Part shown: piece by piece, positions 1 to 8,904 of the stretch
Numbering within the stretch: position 1 is the stretch's first letter
Layout: each line of letters begins with the position of its first letter
From: Seminavis robusta
Taxonomy: Eukaryota > Bacillariophyta > Bacillariophyceae > Naviculales > Naviculaceae
Length of the DNA stretch: 28,136 nt
Assembly (NCBI GenBank): GCA_903772945.1
Contig: CAICTM010001498.1
Location: 1-28,136 of the forward strand
Direction: 5' to 3'
Program-made: the position numbers and the translations under genes
Notes under the pieces: model-generated
What the model saw: the letters and a program-made list of their open reading frames with translations, nothing else
Database searches by the model: none
What the model was told of the DNA's origin: nothing

Positions 1-189
1 CCCCCGCAAAACTTTAGACCTAAAAATACTTGGTTCCTTCGCAATATGAAAATGCAGCGAACCGTGAATAGAAGATTATAGCACGTAGTCTAAATAAGTT
101 GGTATCATAGAAGGAATATTTCTTACGAGGAGGTGTTACACACTCCTGCACGGTGCCCTAAGTGGCTACCGTGGAACGAATAAAATAAA
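1..189 (-). other. Possible 3' LTR and downstream flank of the copia remnant
   Basis: No gene is visible. The copia reading frames on the minus strand end near 190-210, so the 3' long terminal repeat should lie here and run off the window edge. Read on the minus strand, a TGTAACACC-like start occurs near 136-145, which would suit an LTR beginning with TG. I find no matching second LTR near 3700-4250, so the LTR call cannot be confirmed from this window. Confidence 0.25.
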
Positions 190-3030
190 TTAGGCAATCA
201 AACAAGGGGTGGATGCCCCATGATGAAAGCCCTGTGCTCGTGGAAGAGCTTGCCCTGAAGGGGCTTCGTAAAAAATCTCCACGCATCTCCAAGGTTGGGC
301 AGTACACAATCTAAGGTTGCCTTTTCCAATCTTGGTCATGAATAAAAAAGAAACGAATGTTGATAGCCCGAGTTCTTTTGCCCGAACTGCCTTTGCCATT
401 CTCTGCAAGAATGATCGTGCTTTTGTTGTCCTGCATGAGGATGTTGTCCTTCACAACGATCCCCTGCTCTTCAAGGAACAACTTTGCCCACAACATGGGC
501 GACATAACATCGTCAGCTCAATCAATTCCGCTTCAGTGCTGCTTCTTGAGTTGAGCTTCTGTTTCGCGGATACAGAAAGCACCGCTCCTCTTCCAAAGGA
601 CATGACTCCCCTGTATGGCGGTAATCAGGATGGACTGCAAATGATGCATCCACCCACCAAGTGATGACACGGATATCATCAACGTGGAGTATCACTTGTC
701 CTCCACTGTTTGGTCAGGAACTTCAATCCTTGGATCAACTTGCCCCAGTCATCAAACTGTGGGATTCCTCACACGTGTGCGAGAACAATTGTCAGTGTCT
801 GAACATCTGTCTTGCTCTCTTACACGCGAACAACAGCTTGGCGGCGTTGGTGTGATAGATTTCTCTGTCTTGTCATCCAAAGCAGCTCCATCACCAGAAC
901 TTAATAAATCGGCAGTGCCGCGCTGGACACCTTCTTATTTGCTCGAAGTCCACCGGAACTCCAAGATCATCTTCTTAAGATAGTCAATCATGTCAATGAC
1001 TACCTTTCCTGGATCGGAAAAGTCCACCGTCATCCCCAAGTAGTCATGCTTGGGACCACGGGTTGCCTTCACGGCCCATAGGTACCGTACTTGTCATTGA
1101 ACCACTCCAGGGTTCTATTGTTTACCAGTTTCATCCGGTGGCTCGACATCAGGTCGTCCACATGAAGCGTATCGTCTGCTGAATCCTTCAATCATCCTGT
1201 TGGCAACACACGGATCATACTGGTTGAATACGAATCCGATTCCCTCCAGGTCGCTCTGAAGAGCTGTACCAGAGCAATGCTGCCAAACCATTCCGTAGAT
1301 GGCTCTTTCCACAACGACATAGAGGACTGGTCGTCCCTTCTTGTATGTCAGGAAAGAGGCATATGTGTCAGGATCAATTTCGACAAGTAAGTCTGCAAGG
1401 TTCCCTCAATATCATGAGGACCCTGTTCTTCACCTTGTTTGACTTCTGGCATTGGGGTTTGGATAACGCATTGGGAACATCCAGGGACATCACTCCCTAT
1501 CTTCAGATGCATCGACACACATGGATAACATCAAACCCTCAAGTGAAACTGTTGACTTCTGGCATCTTCTTTTGATGGTACACCCTGGTAGGTTTCCCAT
1601 TGTAGACTGCACGGCCTTGACCGTGCCATCCCTTTTCTCACTCACAAACATGAGTGCCATTTGGCCTTTTTCAATTCAGAATCATGCATTTGTTTGGGTC
1701 GACTGGACTGAAACACACTCTGCTGTGTAGCTGGTCCATCTCTTTGACGCCGCCTTTCTGGCTTGTTTGCCCCACACTTTCAGACCCTTGGTAGAAGATG
1801 TTGTTGGGCTGGCTGCTCTCATCCTTGACTTTGCTGTGGCACTCCTGTGATTACAGGAGTCCATGAACAAAGCTAGATGTTTCTTGTCTCTGTCTCATAC
1901 AGTAGTGGTTGCTTCGCTTCGTCATCTTGGACGAAGGTGACTTCCTTTCTTTGCTTCGGCTGTGGCATCCGAGCTGAGCGTCTATTCCAACTCGAGGAAG
2001 CTTGGAAGCCTTGGCTGGTCCAGCGAGGTTTCCATCATTGGTATCCACTGCTGGTGCCGTCTCTTCAACGTTAGGGTTGTCTGGACTTGTGCTTTTTGGG
2101 ATTCCTTGGAATCCCTCTTCTCCCTCTTCATCGGAGTCAATGTTGGCATACTGTTTGGATGCCCTTGTACTAGCCCTGGGCGTTCCCATCCTCAGAATCT
2201 TCATCTGATTCCGTGGATTCCACTGAATCTTCTTCCGAAGAGTCTCCATAGACTTGGAGGTAGTCTCATTTCCATTGACACCATCCACTCCTGCAGGCAA
2301 ACTACAGGAAAAATTCCACAAAGTCACGGTTGTGAAAGATTAGTGGTTTCTTACCCTCACCGTATGCCTTCTTTTGACAGCATCAATGACTGAGCGAGCA
2401 TCGGCAGGATGCGGACATGCTTCGCGTGATCACCTCAAAGTGACGAGGTCCATCACACTGTGTCCACCTTGGTGGTTGTCCATCAATGGACGGAGATAGA
2501 TGCAATCCAATCGCCGGGGCTCCATGGAATTGAGCTTGTCTGGTTCGTTGGAAGCGAGACAATAGCTCCCAAAGGTGTACTGAATATCTTTGTAGCTGTG
2601 GTCCGACCCTCCAAGATCTGCCTGGGAGGATACACTTTAAGATTCCATCAAGGCGGGGAGAGGTTGAGTTTACAATTAACATCGTACACCAATTCCACAA
2701 TCATCACCTTTGGCATCACCATGAACGGGTTGAATGCCAGGCTGCGCGGTGCGCTCCTTCAAGTTCGGATGTTCCGCTCGGGGGACCACTGTGAGTCTGA
2801 GCTGCTCCATGGTTGAGCTTGAGCTCCATTTCGTTTTTGACAGGATCCATCAGGCTCTTGAACTCCAGGTCGCACTGTATTTCTTGGATCTTGAAATCAT
2901 TATTTCCGTACCGATCAAAAATTTTTTCAATGGCGGCATAGAATAATTTTCCCTTCCTGTTGGCAGGTAGGCTGATTCGCGTCGGACGATGTCGGATTTG
3001 ATCTCTCTCTTTTCCCTCCTTATATCCAAT
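190..3030 (-). mobile_element. Decayed Ty1/copia (CoDi-like) retrotransposon pol remnant
   Basis: This is a minus-strand pol gene broken by many stops and frameshifts. Reading from high to low coordinates, the family order is kept. Integrase core pieces lie at about 2760-2960, with a CDLEFKSL acidic block and an ERNIRT block. The integrase C-terminal region at about 2440-2520 has an IYLRPL...GGH motif. An acidic linker, open for 158 codons, lies at 1851-2327. Reverse transcriptase pieces are SDLEGIGF and YDPCVANR at about 1190-1260 and the catalytic HVDDLMSSH box near 1138-1167. RNase H at 311-505 has QDNKS and KRTRAINIR, and a tail with an IFYEAPSG block follows at about 230-330. The order integrase-RT-RNase H identifies copia rather than gypsy. 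No single frame is long enough to work, so it is inactive. The upstream integrase and protease parts appear to be missing next to the 3031-3711 frame. Confidence 0.85.
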
Positions 3031-3711
3031 TCAATCACAAGAATTGCTATGCACCACCAGAAAATCCTCACTTTTGCTTTTCAGCTTAATCCAAAACCAA
3101 ATTACTCCCCAATAAGCTGCAGTATTACTAGCTAACACCATGCGCAAGTGTTCGAGCGGATGGGGTCGGCCAAGGAGTGAATCCAATTCGCCAGACCGAA
3201 CGTTGACCATGATTGCGGGCATGCTGGGCGACAGAAGTCCATAGGTCCCAATCTTGGTCTTATTCTTTCCAACTGACTTGGTAAGCGGTATGATGTAGAG
3301 GTTTCCCTCTTGCAAAGCCACTTTGCTCTCATGGGCGGCAATGGTGCAATCTTCCTTGAAACAGAACTTCTGACCGGCAGGGGAACCGATGACGCCGCAA
3401 CAGTACAGATTCAACATATCCGGACGAACGACAACAACTCGAGCTTGGACACCAGTCTTACCTGCTTCCTCACCATCGCCAGAAATGCCACCGGCGACGG
3501 TTGGGCTTGCGCCCTCACCAACATTGGAACGAGTTCCCTCGATATTCGTATCGGTTGGAGAACCGACACTCGCTTTGCTCTTCGCTGAAGGGGTACGGGT
3601 GCCTTTCTCTGGCGAGAGGTCAAGACTCCCATGAAGCAGACTCTGCAACAATTCGGCCGAGTCGTCTGTCTCATTTCCGTCCCCCTTGAAGGATTTGGAG
3701 TCTTCAGTCAT
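3031..3711 (-). CDS. Hypothetical 226-aa protein, possibly gag-like, at the 5' side of the copia remnant
   Basis: An open frame starts at the ATG at 3711. Residues 1-90 are low-complexity and rich in Ser, Gly, Thr and Glu. Residues 100-190 look more structured, with C104, C105, C117, C122 and H127 in a possible zinc-binding arrangement. The C-terminus is hydrophobic and aromatic (AAYWGVIWFWI). It is encoded on the same strand as the copia remnant and directly upstream of its integrase fragment. This suggests either the gag-like N-terminal region of a chimeric or truncated retroelement, or an unrelated gene that the element interrupted. I do not recognise the domain with certainty. The frame is intact while the downstream pol is wrecked, which argues mildly for a separate origin. 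Confidence 0.45.
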   Translation of the reverse strand: MTEDSKSFKGDGNETDDSAELLQSLLHGSLDLSPEKGTRTPSAKSKASVGSPTDTNIEGTRSNVGEGASPTVAGGISGDGEEAGKTGVQARVVVVRPDMLNLYCCGVIGSPAGQKFCFKEDCTIAAHESKVALQEGNLYIIPLTKSVGKNKTKIGTYGLLSPSMPAIMVNVRSGELDSLLGRPHPLEHLRMVLASNTAAYWGVIWFWIKLKSKSEDFLVVHSNSCD

Positions 3712-4553
3712 ATTCAGATAGTAACGATATAAACGCTAGTAAACAAAAAGAGACTGGTGGACACCTATTAACGCAACGACAGAGGCCCTGAGCGGTAACT
3801 CAGACTGTATTAGAACCAACCAACCAACACAACAACCCCCCCCCCGTGAGAAAAAGGGATGCGGTGCAGGAATGAGGAGGAGCCCATGGCGGAGGCGGAG
3901 GAGCCCATGGCGGACGTTGAGCAAGAAAGAGCGAGAGGGAAAGAGCGAGGGAACAGGCGGGGCGCAAAAAGAAAATTTCCTGAGTATCCCGTTGGATGGT
4001 TGTTCAGGCTGATCAAGACCAGATGAACCAACCGCGTGAGTACTCAGGCTCAATCAAGGAGGAAGACTTGGTGGACAAGATGGAGCTGTTGTGAGCCTTG
4101 CTAGTTGAGCTTAACACTAGCGGTGTAAGACTCAAATAGAATATTTGGTTTTGGTAGGCTTGACTCGTCTGGCTTGACTCTTCACCCTGCTTGGCTGGGT
4201 CGCGCGCTTGGAGCAACTAAAACTTAACTGCTACTGTACGTTGTTTTTGGAAGATCCTGATTAGTCGTGGAAGACCACAGAAGACCCAGCGCCAGCCCGG
4301 CCCACATGGAACCCTTACCCGAGCATGTCGTATGAGCGTTAGCCGAGAACCAGCAACAATTTAGTATGATTAAAGACTTAAAGACCCGTGACTAGCTAGC
4401 ACACCGGTAAGCATATTATTGAAGTTGAAGTTCGAGCCATGTCACAGCGTGACGGATCACCAGCAAACTGATGCTCCAATGCTGCCACAACCATTCTCCC
4501 TCCAACCAATTGTCGCTAGCTAGTGTTGGCGCCGCTAGCTAGCCAGAGAGACC
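3712..4553. other. Non-coding stretch upstream of the recombinase gene
   Basis: No convincing gene is present. It contains a C-run (3834-3845), a local duplication of GAGGAGCCCATGGCGGA at about 3877-3915, repeated CTAGCTAG motifs (near 4391, 4515 and 4535), and a short GAAGACC double motif at 4269-4287 that recurs later in the window. The last 50 bases before 4554 carry two GCTAGCTAG palindromes around a GGCGCC site. They could be promoter or recombinase-binding sequence, but that is a guess. Confidence 0.4.
4269..4287 (+). repeat. GAAGACC double-motif repeat, copy 1
   Basis: The sequence GGAAGACCACAGAAGACCC resembles longer versions at 12182-12215 and 15581-15608, which have ACAATCC spacer sequence between two GAAGACC halves. 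The copies are in direct orientation and bracket the recombinase-Rep block and then the HNH gene. They may be element boundaries or a dispersed short repeat. Confidence 0.4.
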
Positions 4554-6842
4554 ATGGCAACCAAGTATAAAGATGCTGCAGAAGACCGGTTGGCCTCGGC
4601 AACCAGCAAACAAAGGAATGCCTTGAACCACTTCCAAGTCTTCCTAGATGACTACCTACCGCAGTTTGGAGATGTCATGGATGCTGAAGACATTCCCTAC
4701 AAAGGACTCGGCCTACCTCAAAGGGCTACCCCTAAAGATACGAACGAGTTTTGGTCCAGGTTGATAGGTTGCTTCGTCGATTACCTCAGCACTGCGACGT
4801 ACAACAGGAACCCCAACAAACGGCTCGCAGAAGCATCGGCCGATGGTTTCTTCTCATCTGTCAAGGAATATTTCACAACCAAATTCAGACACGAAACGCC
4901 CATCCCAGTCTTCGAAAACCCACAATGGCCTAAGCTGCGCTCCAAACTCAAAGGCAAATTTCGCGAATCCACCAGAGGCAAACCCCCAAAGAAGAAACCC
5001 TCCAGTACCCGCGAAGATAGAGAGGCTCTTGCGAAAGCTGCGTTCTGGCAAGGCACTGCAACTTCATCGGAATTTCTCCACCTGCTCAACAGCACTTTCC
5101 ACTGCAGCGCCCGAGGCTCTGAAGTCTCATTGGTAACCGCAACCAGTACATCCGCCATTGAGGCGACGGAATCCGTATACCGCTACAGCCTCCTCCAGGT
5201 TGACTGCCAACGTCAGAAGAATGGTCCTTACCATGAAATCCAGATTTACCCAGATGCCGATGGAGTCCTGGAAGACTGGTACTTCAGCCTTATCTACATG
5301 CTCGTCCTGAGTGGCTGCGACAATGAATATATGATTCCAAGGTATTCCGCTGCTGCCCTATCCACGGTTGATGGAAAGTCCAAGTCGACGGTCCCTGCCC
5401 TTTGGAAATCCGATTTCGACGAGTTGCTGGAATCACTCGACGAGATGAACCTGTCAGTCAACAAATCCTTGAGATCCCACTGCAACAAACGAGGCTCCCA
5501 GCAGCTATGTGCGGAAAATCCCTCAGCTTCAGGACTGTCTCAATACTTCCGAGCGGGCTGGCAGAGCGCCGCCAACACTATGCTGAAGTATATCGCCGGA
5601 TCGGTGGCTCTTGAGCGCCCAGCTGCAAAGGCAGTAGCCAAGTGGCCTGCCAGAGACGGTTGCGGAGAACCCGTCGTGTTTGACGATATTCTAGCATCAC
5701 CGGGACTACACCATTCACCACCTTCTTCCCAAGATTCGGAACCTTTCACAAGCGGCCCTGTCGTCGGATATCGTGACAAATTACAGCGTTTCACCGATGC
5801 ATTATTCGATGACGACCAGGATGGCCTCTGGGGTCAGAAGGTCCGCGAATTGTTGGTCTCAAGCCTCCTGCTCAGGTATGATCAATTCTTGGACGTTCTG
5901 CGCTCTCACCCTGCAGCTTGGATCCCAGAATGCACTCTGAAGAACTACGATCCCCAAGATGAGCGGTTTGACTTGGAGAAATCCCAGGAGTATGACACCA
6001 TCCGCAACAATCTGTTCGTCTGCAAGGTCAATCAAGCCATGGAGAAGGCCGATGTGGATGAACTTCTCTTCAGGTCTTGGCGTGAGTATGCACGGAACGG
6101 CTTCCTCACTCGCAACATCGACGGAATACCGATCCAGAACTTCTCGTTGTATGGAAGCAAGAGAGGTGGTGATGTGACCCTAGACCCACGCCGTTTCACA
6201 GACCATTTCAATCAGCTTGCATCCGTGACCCAATCAACTCATGTGGTAGTACAAGAACTCCGCCATCGGTTGAATGATCTGACAGACATTGTCCGTCACG
6301 ATCAGTTGCGGCGCGCATACGACAATCATCAATTCTCCACCATATGCGAATCCGTCCGGCTACTCAAGGACCATCTCCTCCCGACGTCCGAGCCCTCGAC
6401 TCCTTCCCAATCCAAAGGAGCGATCAAATTCTCCGTCGCATTGAAAGCACTCAGCAACTCACCCTCTATCTCAGATGTCACAACCAAGTTCTTCGTCGAC
6501 AACTTCCCAGCCGGTTTCGCTTCCGACAAAGCAAGCGAATCATGGAAGGACATGGAGAAGAGCCAGTGGAAGAGCCTCACCAACCGGTTTGCAGCTATCA
6601 AATGTGCAGTGAAGATCCTCCTCCTCCACGCACCAAGCTTTCCCAGCAACCCAGACAAGAAATCGATAGGACAGATGGCGAGACTAGCAGAAGAGAAGAT
6701 CCGCACCGACTTTGGCTTCGACAAGAGCGAGACGATCACCCCCTCTAAGATTCAAAAACACGAGAAGACTAAAGAGATTCAAACCATCCTCAGGCTACCC
6801 CAAGGCCTTCCACCGGAGATTGAAACTTTCTTTAATAATTAG
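4554..6842 (+). CDS. Tyrosine recombinase-like protein (Crypton-like), 762 aa
   Basis: Tyrosine recombinases cut and rejoin DNA through a covalent tyrosine intermediate, and elements of the Crypton type use one to integrate. The start is the ATG in the context accATGGca. Residues 15-115 resemble a helical core-binding domain. The catalytic domain follows: arm I arginine R187 in SARGSEVSLV, a possible beta-hairpin lysine K222, the box II region H309-CN-K312-R313-G, then RAGW with W336 in the place of the usual His/Trp, and the candidate nucleophile Y346 in MLKYI. The order and spacing match the family. Canonical HxxR reads HxxK followed by R here, so the arginine is shifted by one. Residues 380-762 form a long unrecognised helical C-terminus with a coiled-coil-like stretch near 550-590. 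No in-frame stop or shift is present, unlike the neighbouring transposons. The gene ends 14 bp from the convergent small gene. An alternative is a domesticated, inactive recombinase. Confidence 0.6.
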   Translation: MATKYKDAAEDRLASATSKQRNALNHFQVFLDDYLPQFGDVMDAEDIPYKGLGLPQRATPKDTNEFWSRLIGCFVDYLSTATYNRNPNKRLAEASADGFFSSVKEYFTTKFRHETPIPVFENPQWPKLRSKLKGKFRESTRGKPPKKKPSSTREDREALAKAAFWQGTATSSEFLHLLNSTFHCSARGSEVSLVTATSTSAIEATESVYRYSLLQVDCQRQKNGPYHEIQIYPDADGVLEDWYFSLIYMLVLSGCDNEYMIPRYSAAALSTVDGKSKSTVPALWKSDFDELLESLDEMNLSVNKSLRSHCNKRGSQQLCAENPSASGLSQYFRAGWQSAANTMLKYIAGSVALERPAAKAVAKWPARDGCGEPVVFDDILASPGLHHSPPSSQDSEPFTSGPVVGYRDKLQRFTDALFDDDQDGLWGQKVRELLVSSLLLRYDQFLDVLRSHPAAWIPECTLKNYDPQDERFDLEKSQEYDTIRNNLFVCKVNQAMEKADVDELLFRSWREYARNGFLTRNIDGIPIQNFSLYGSKRGGDVTLDPRRFTDHFNQLASVTQSTHVVVQELRHRLNDLTDIVRHDQLRRAYDNHQFSTICESVRLLKDHLLPTSEPSTPSQSKGAIKFSVALKALSNSPSISDVTTKFFVDNFPAGFASDKASESWKDMEKSQWKSLTNRFAAIKCAVKILLLHAPSFPSNPDKKSIGQMARLAEEKIRTDFGFDKSETITPSKIQKHEKTKEIQTILRLPQGLPPEIETFFNN

Positions 6843-6856
6843 ATTTGTCTACTTCG

Positions 6857-7138
6857 TCATTTATCCATTGGTTTGGAGGCTGATGTTGTGCTTGTGCCTT
6901 TAGTAACCTTGCCCGTCAAGCAGTACAGATAGAATCCGTCGGTAGTTCTCCTTTGTCCACCTTTGCAGTAGTCTCCATATCCCATGGCCTTTAAAGTTTC
7001 AGTCCTCCCGTCAAGGAAGACGCCATTGTCGACGTATCTATGCCCGTCGATCCAAACACTTGTCATCTCTCTCCGGTCAACAAAAAAAATACCACAAGCT
7101 CCCGAGAACCCTCCGATCCGGTAAATGTGCGTTCCCAT
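6857..7138 (-). CDS. Hypothetical 93-aa protein between recombinase and Rep
   Basis: An open frame starts at the ATG at 7138, runs convergent to the recombinase gene (14-bp gap between stops) and divergent from Rep. The protein is rich in Gly, aromatic residues and Cys (GFSGACGIFF, YGDYCKGG, FYLYCL) and I recognise no family. A second minus-strand frame (ATGs at 7254 and 7251, overlapping the Rep start at 7245) reads protein-like down to about 7140, just where this frame opens. The two may therefore be a single gene of about 130 codons broken or joined by a one-base frameshift at an A-rich run (AAGAAATGG). The tight packing on both sides is typical of compact replicons and unusual for a diatom nuclear gene. 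Confidence 0.45.
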   Translation of the reverse strand: MGTHIYRIGGFSGACGIFFVDRREMTSVWIDGHRYVDNGVFLDGRTETLKAMGYGDYCKGGQRRTTDGFYLYCLTGKVTKGTSTTSASKPMDK

Positions 7139-7244
7139 TTCTTAGGAGCATGTGCGTGTTTGTGAATCTCGAAGATTGATTTAACTCCAACCACAACAAC
7201 GTCCCCATCCTTGTCCTCACAATTTAAAAAATCCACATTTAAAA
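7139..7244. promoter_or_regulatory. Probable divergent promoter region upstream of Rep
   Basis: This is a gap of 106 bp between the ATG of the small minus-strand gene and the Rep ATG. Its Rep-proximal end is AT-rich, with two TTTAAAAA-type blocks (about 7223-7245) that could act as TATA-like elements for Rep. The assignment is from position and base composition only. Much of the gap is also open on the minus strand, so it may be coding instead. Confidence 0.3.
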
Positions 7245-8405
7245 ATGTCATCATCTGGTCGTCGCTTTGTATTCACCCTCCATCACTGGACTGATACTGA
7301 TTGGGAATATCTACCTCGACTCTGTGATGCTAACACTGACATTGAGTACATGAAGGTTGCAAAGGAGACAGGTTCCGAAGGAGACACTCCCCATCTGCAA
7401 GGCTGTGTCCAATTTGTCCGAGATTTCAAACAACGCGAGTCTAAAGTGTCTAAAATTCTAATGGGTCCGAATAAAGATATAACACGCCCTGATCCAAAGA
7501 ACCCAGGTAAACACCTGAAACATCATTACCATGTAAGACTCATGCGCGGCTCCACACAAAAAGCTGCAGACTATTGTGGCAGCATTGCCAAAGAAGAAGG
7601 CTGTGAAATCTTCGAATATGGTCATCTAAAGGTTGTCAAGCGCGGGGAACGTTCGGACATCCATGATGTTCAAGAAGCGATTAAGAAAATGGCTCAAGAA
7701 GGAACCCCTTTCGTTGAAGTGGAAGAGACCTTTCCAAAGTTCTTCAGTGAAAAACCAGAATGGGTCCGACGGCTTTACAACCGGTACCGTAAGATCCGCC
7801 AAAACTTTTTTGAGGAGCATGAAATGTTTAAATGGCAACGGGAACTGGTAGAATATCTGAATGACTATCCACCAGACCCTCGTAAAATCATTTTCATAGT
7901 AGATGAAGAAGGCAACGGCGGCAAGTCTGAAATACTACGAAACATCGAGTTCCTTTTTCCCAAGAAAGCAGTGTTTGGTCTAGCACCCCAAGATGTGGTT
8001 TCAATGTCGTCTCTTTACCCTGACGATGGCGCCGACATAGTCATCATGGATTGCCCACGCCAACAACAATACAATGATTTAGCCTACAAATTCCTTGAGC
8101 AGGTGAAGAATGGATCACTTGTTCAGACTAAATACCAATGCCAGCAGAAGGAATTCAGAATCCCCCATGTTGTTGTTCTTATGAATCGCCGCCCAAAGAC
8201 AGGGACGTCCATTCTCTTTGAGGATCGTTATATCATTAAAGAGATTGAATTGGAACCCGATGAAAAAGAAAGACTCCATTCTCAGCAAACCGCAGCCCTC
8301 CCACCTTATCTTGCAGAATCGGTAACCCGAACCCGTGAAATACTTGCTGAATGTGAAGAAGTCAAGGAGGCAAAGCGGGCACGTTACTCATTCAATGAGC
8401 AGTAG
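7245..8405 (+). CDS. rep: CRESS-DNA-type replication initiator protein (HUH endonuclease plus SF3 helicase), 386 aa
   Basis: Rep proteins of circular Rep-encoding single-stranded DNA replicons nick a hairpin origin and unwind DNA for rolling-circle replication. Motif I is FVFTLHHW (residues 8-15), motif II is TPHLQGCVQF (H50), and motif III is DYCGS with the nucleophile candidate Y110. The usual lysine of YCxK is absent (S113). A lysine-rich insertion separates motifs II and III. The helicase part has a Walker A motif EGNGGKSE (K227), Walker B IVIMDCP (D269) and motif C VVLMNRR (N314). Length is normal for the family and the frame is fully open. The tail (residues 355-386) is charged. It lies next to an intact tyrosine recombinase gene and upstream of a hairpin-rich region. 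Relatives include viruses, plasmids and endogenous copies in many eukaryotes; I cannot place it in a named family. Confidence 0.9.
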   Translation: MSSSGRRFVFTLHHWTDTDWEYLPRLCDANTDIEYMKVAKETGSEGDTPHLQGCVQFVRDFKQRESKVSKILMGPNKDITRPDPKNPGKHLKHHYHVRLMRGSTQKAADYCGSIAKEEGCEIFEYGHLKVVKRGERSDIHDVQEAIKKMAQEGTPFVEVEETFPKFFSEKPEWVRRLYNRYRKIRQNFFEEHEMFKWQRELVEYLNDYPPDPRKIIFIVDEEGNGGKSEILRNIEFLFPKKAVFGLAPQDVVSMSSLYPDDGADIVIMDCPRQQQYNDLAYKFLEQVKNGSLVQTKYQCQQKEFRIPHVVVLMNRRPKTGTSILFEDRYIIKEIELEPDEKERLHSQQTAALPPYLAESVTRTREILAECEEVKEAKRARYSFNEQ

Positions 8406-8410
8406 AATTT

Positions 8411-8490
8411 GTCCCAAAGTTGGGACATGTCCCAACTTTCCCTAGTATATTAAGTGTCGTAGAGTCTACGTAGAAATTTTTCCCAAAGTT
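8411..8490. promoter_or_regulatory. Palindrome and CCCAAAGTT/TTGGGAC iteron-like cluster just after Rep
   Basis: Six bases after the Rep stop there is a near-palindrome (8411-8426, GTCCCAA/TTGGGAC arms). It overlaps a perfect 24-bp palindrome at 8416-8439 with half-site AAAGTTGGGACA. TCCCAAAGTT recurs at 8481-8490, and a CGTAGA/TCTACG dyad lies at 8458-8470. Repeated short sites and dyads next to a rep gene are what Rep-binding iterons look like. They could instead be a 3' processing or bidirectional terminator signal. No NANTATTAC motif lies here. Confidence 0.5.
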
Positions 8491-8531
8491 GATTTTCCTA
8501 TACCTTCCCCAACCTCAGGACAAAAGGACAA

Positions 8532-8601
8532 ATGCATATGGGTATGCCCTAGGTTGGAGCGTAGCATAATTTCCCGACTTAGGAGGCATACCCATATGCA
8601 T
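8532..8601. repeat. Long perfect inverted repeat (17-bp arms, 36-nt loop)
   Basis: ATGCATATGGGTATGCC at 8532-8548 is exactly complementary to 8585-8601, so a stable hairpin or cruciform can form. The loop has no recognisable nonanucleotide. A 20-bp direct repeat pair (8598-8617 and 8618-8637, beginning GCATACTCGAG) starts inside the right arm. The location, between Rep and the small Rep-like genes, makes a replication role possible. Confidence 0.7.
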
Positions 8602-8637
8602 ACTCGAGTGCCAACCCGCATACTCGAGTGCCAACCC
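8598..8637 (+). repeat. Tandem duplicate of a 20-bp unit
   Basis: Two adjacent identical copies of GCATACTCGAGTGCCAACCC lie at 8598-8617 and 8618-8637. The unit contains the palindrome ACTCGAGT. It is part of the repeat-rich segment downstream of Rep. Confidence 0.75.
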
Positions 8638-8700
8638 ACCTGTCCCGGCTGAGAGAATGTAGCGTCGCCCCACTGGATGGCGAGCGACAAAGGGACGACA

Positions 8701-8741
8701 GACATGAGATTAGGATACCTACGTAAGGATAATCTCATGTC
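8701..8741. repeat. Hairpin with 12-bp perfect stem and 17-nt loop
   Basis: GACATGAGATTA (8701-8712) pairs with TAATCTCATGTC (8730-8741). The loop contains the palindrome TACGTA. This is the third strong dyad within 350 bp after Rep. Function is unknown; a replication or recombination site is possible from context. Confidence 0.65.
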
Positions 8742-8904
8742 CGACCGCAGGAGACGAGTTAGCGTAATGACTCAGCTCCCTTGGCTGTGCGCTGTGCTTC
8801 TCCTTGGCTGTGCTTGTTGGCACGAGAGGACTCCCCGACCCCCCTCCCGCTGTGCGCCTCTCAACCTTCAGCCCACGCGGCGATTGAGCGTACCCAACTG
8901 CTGC

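Noticed and set aside
3120..3128. CAGTATTAC, a match to the NANTATTAC origin motif
   Set aside because: It lies inside the open 226-codon frame and has no stem beyond four bases (AGCT). One such match is expected by chance.
8440..8452. CTAGTATATTAAG after Rep as a possible origin nonanucleotide
   Set aside because: It differs from NANTATTAC by an extra TA and lacks the final C, and it is not in a loop.
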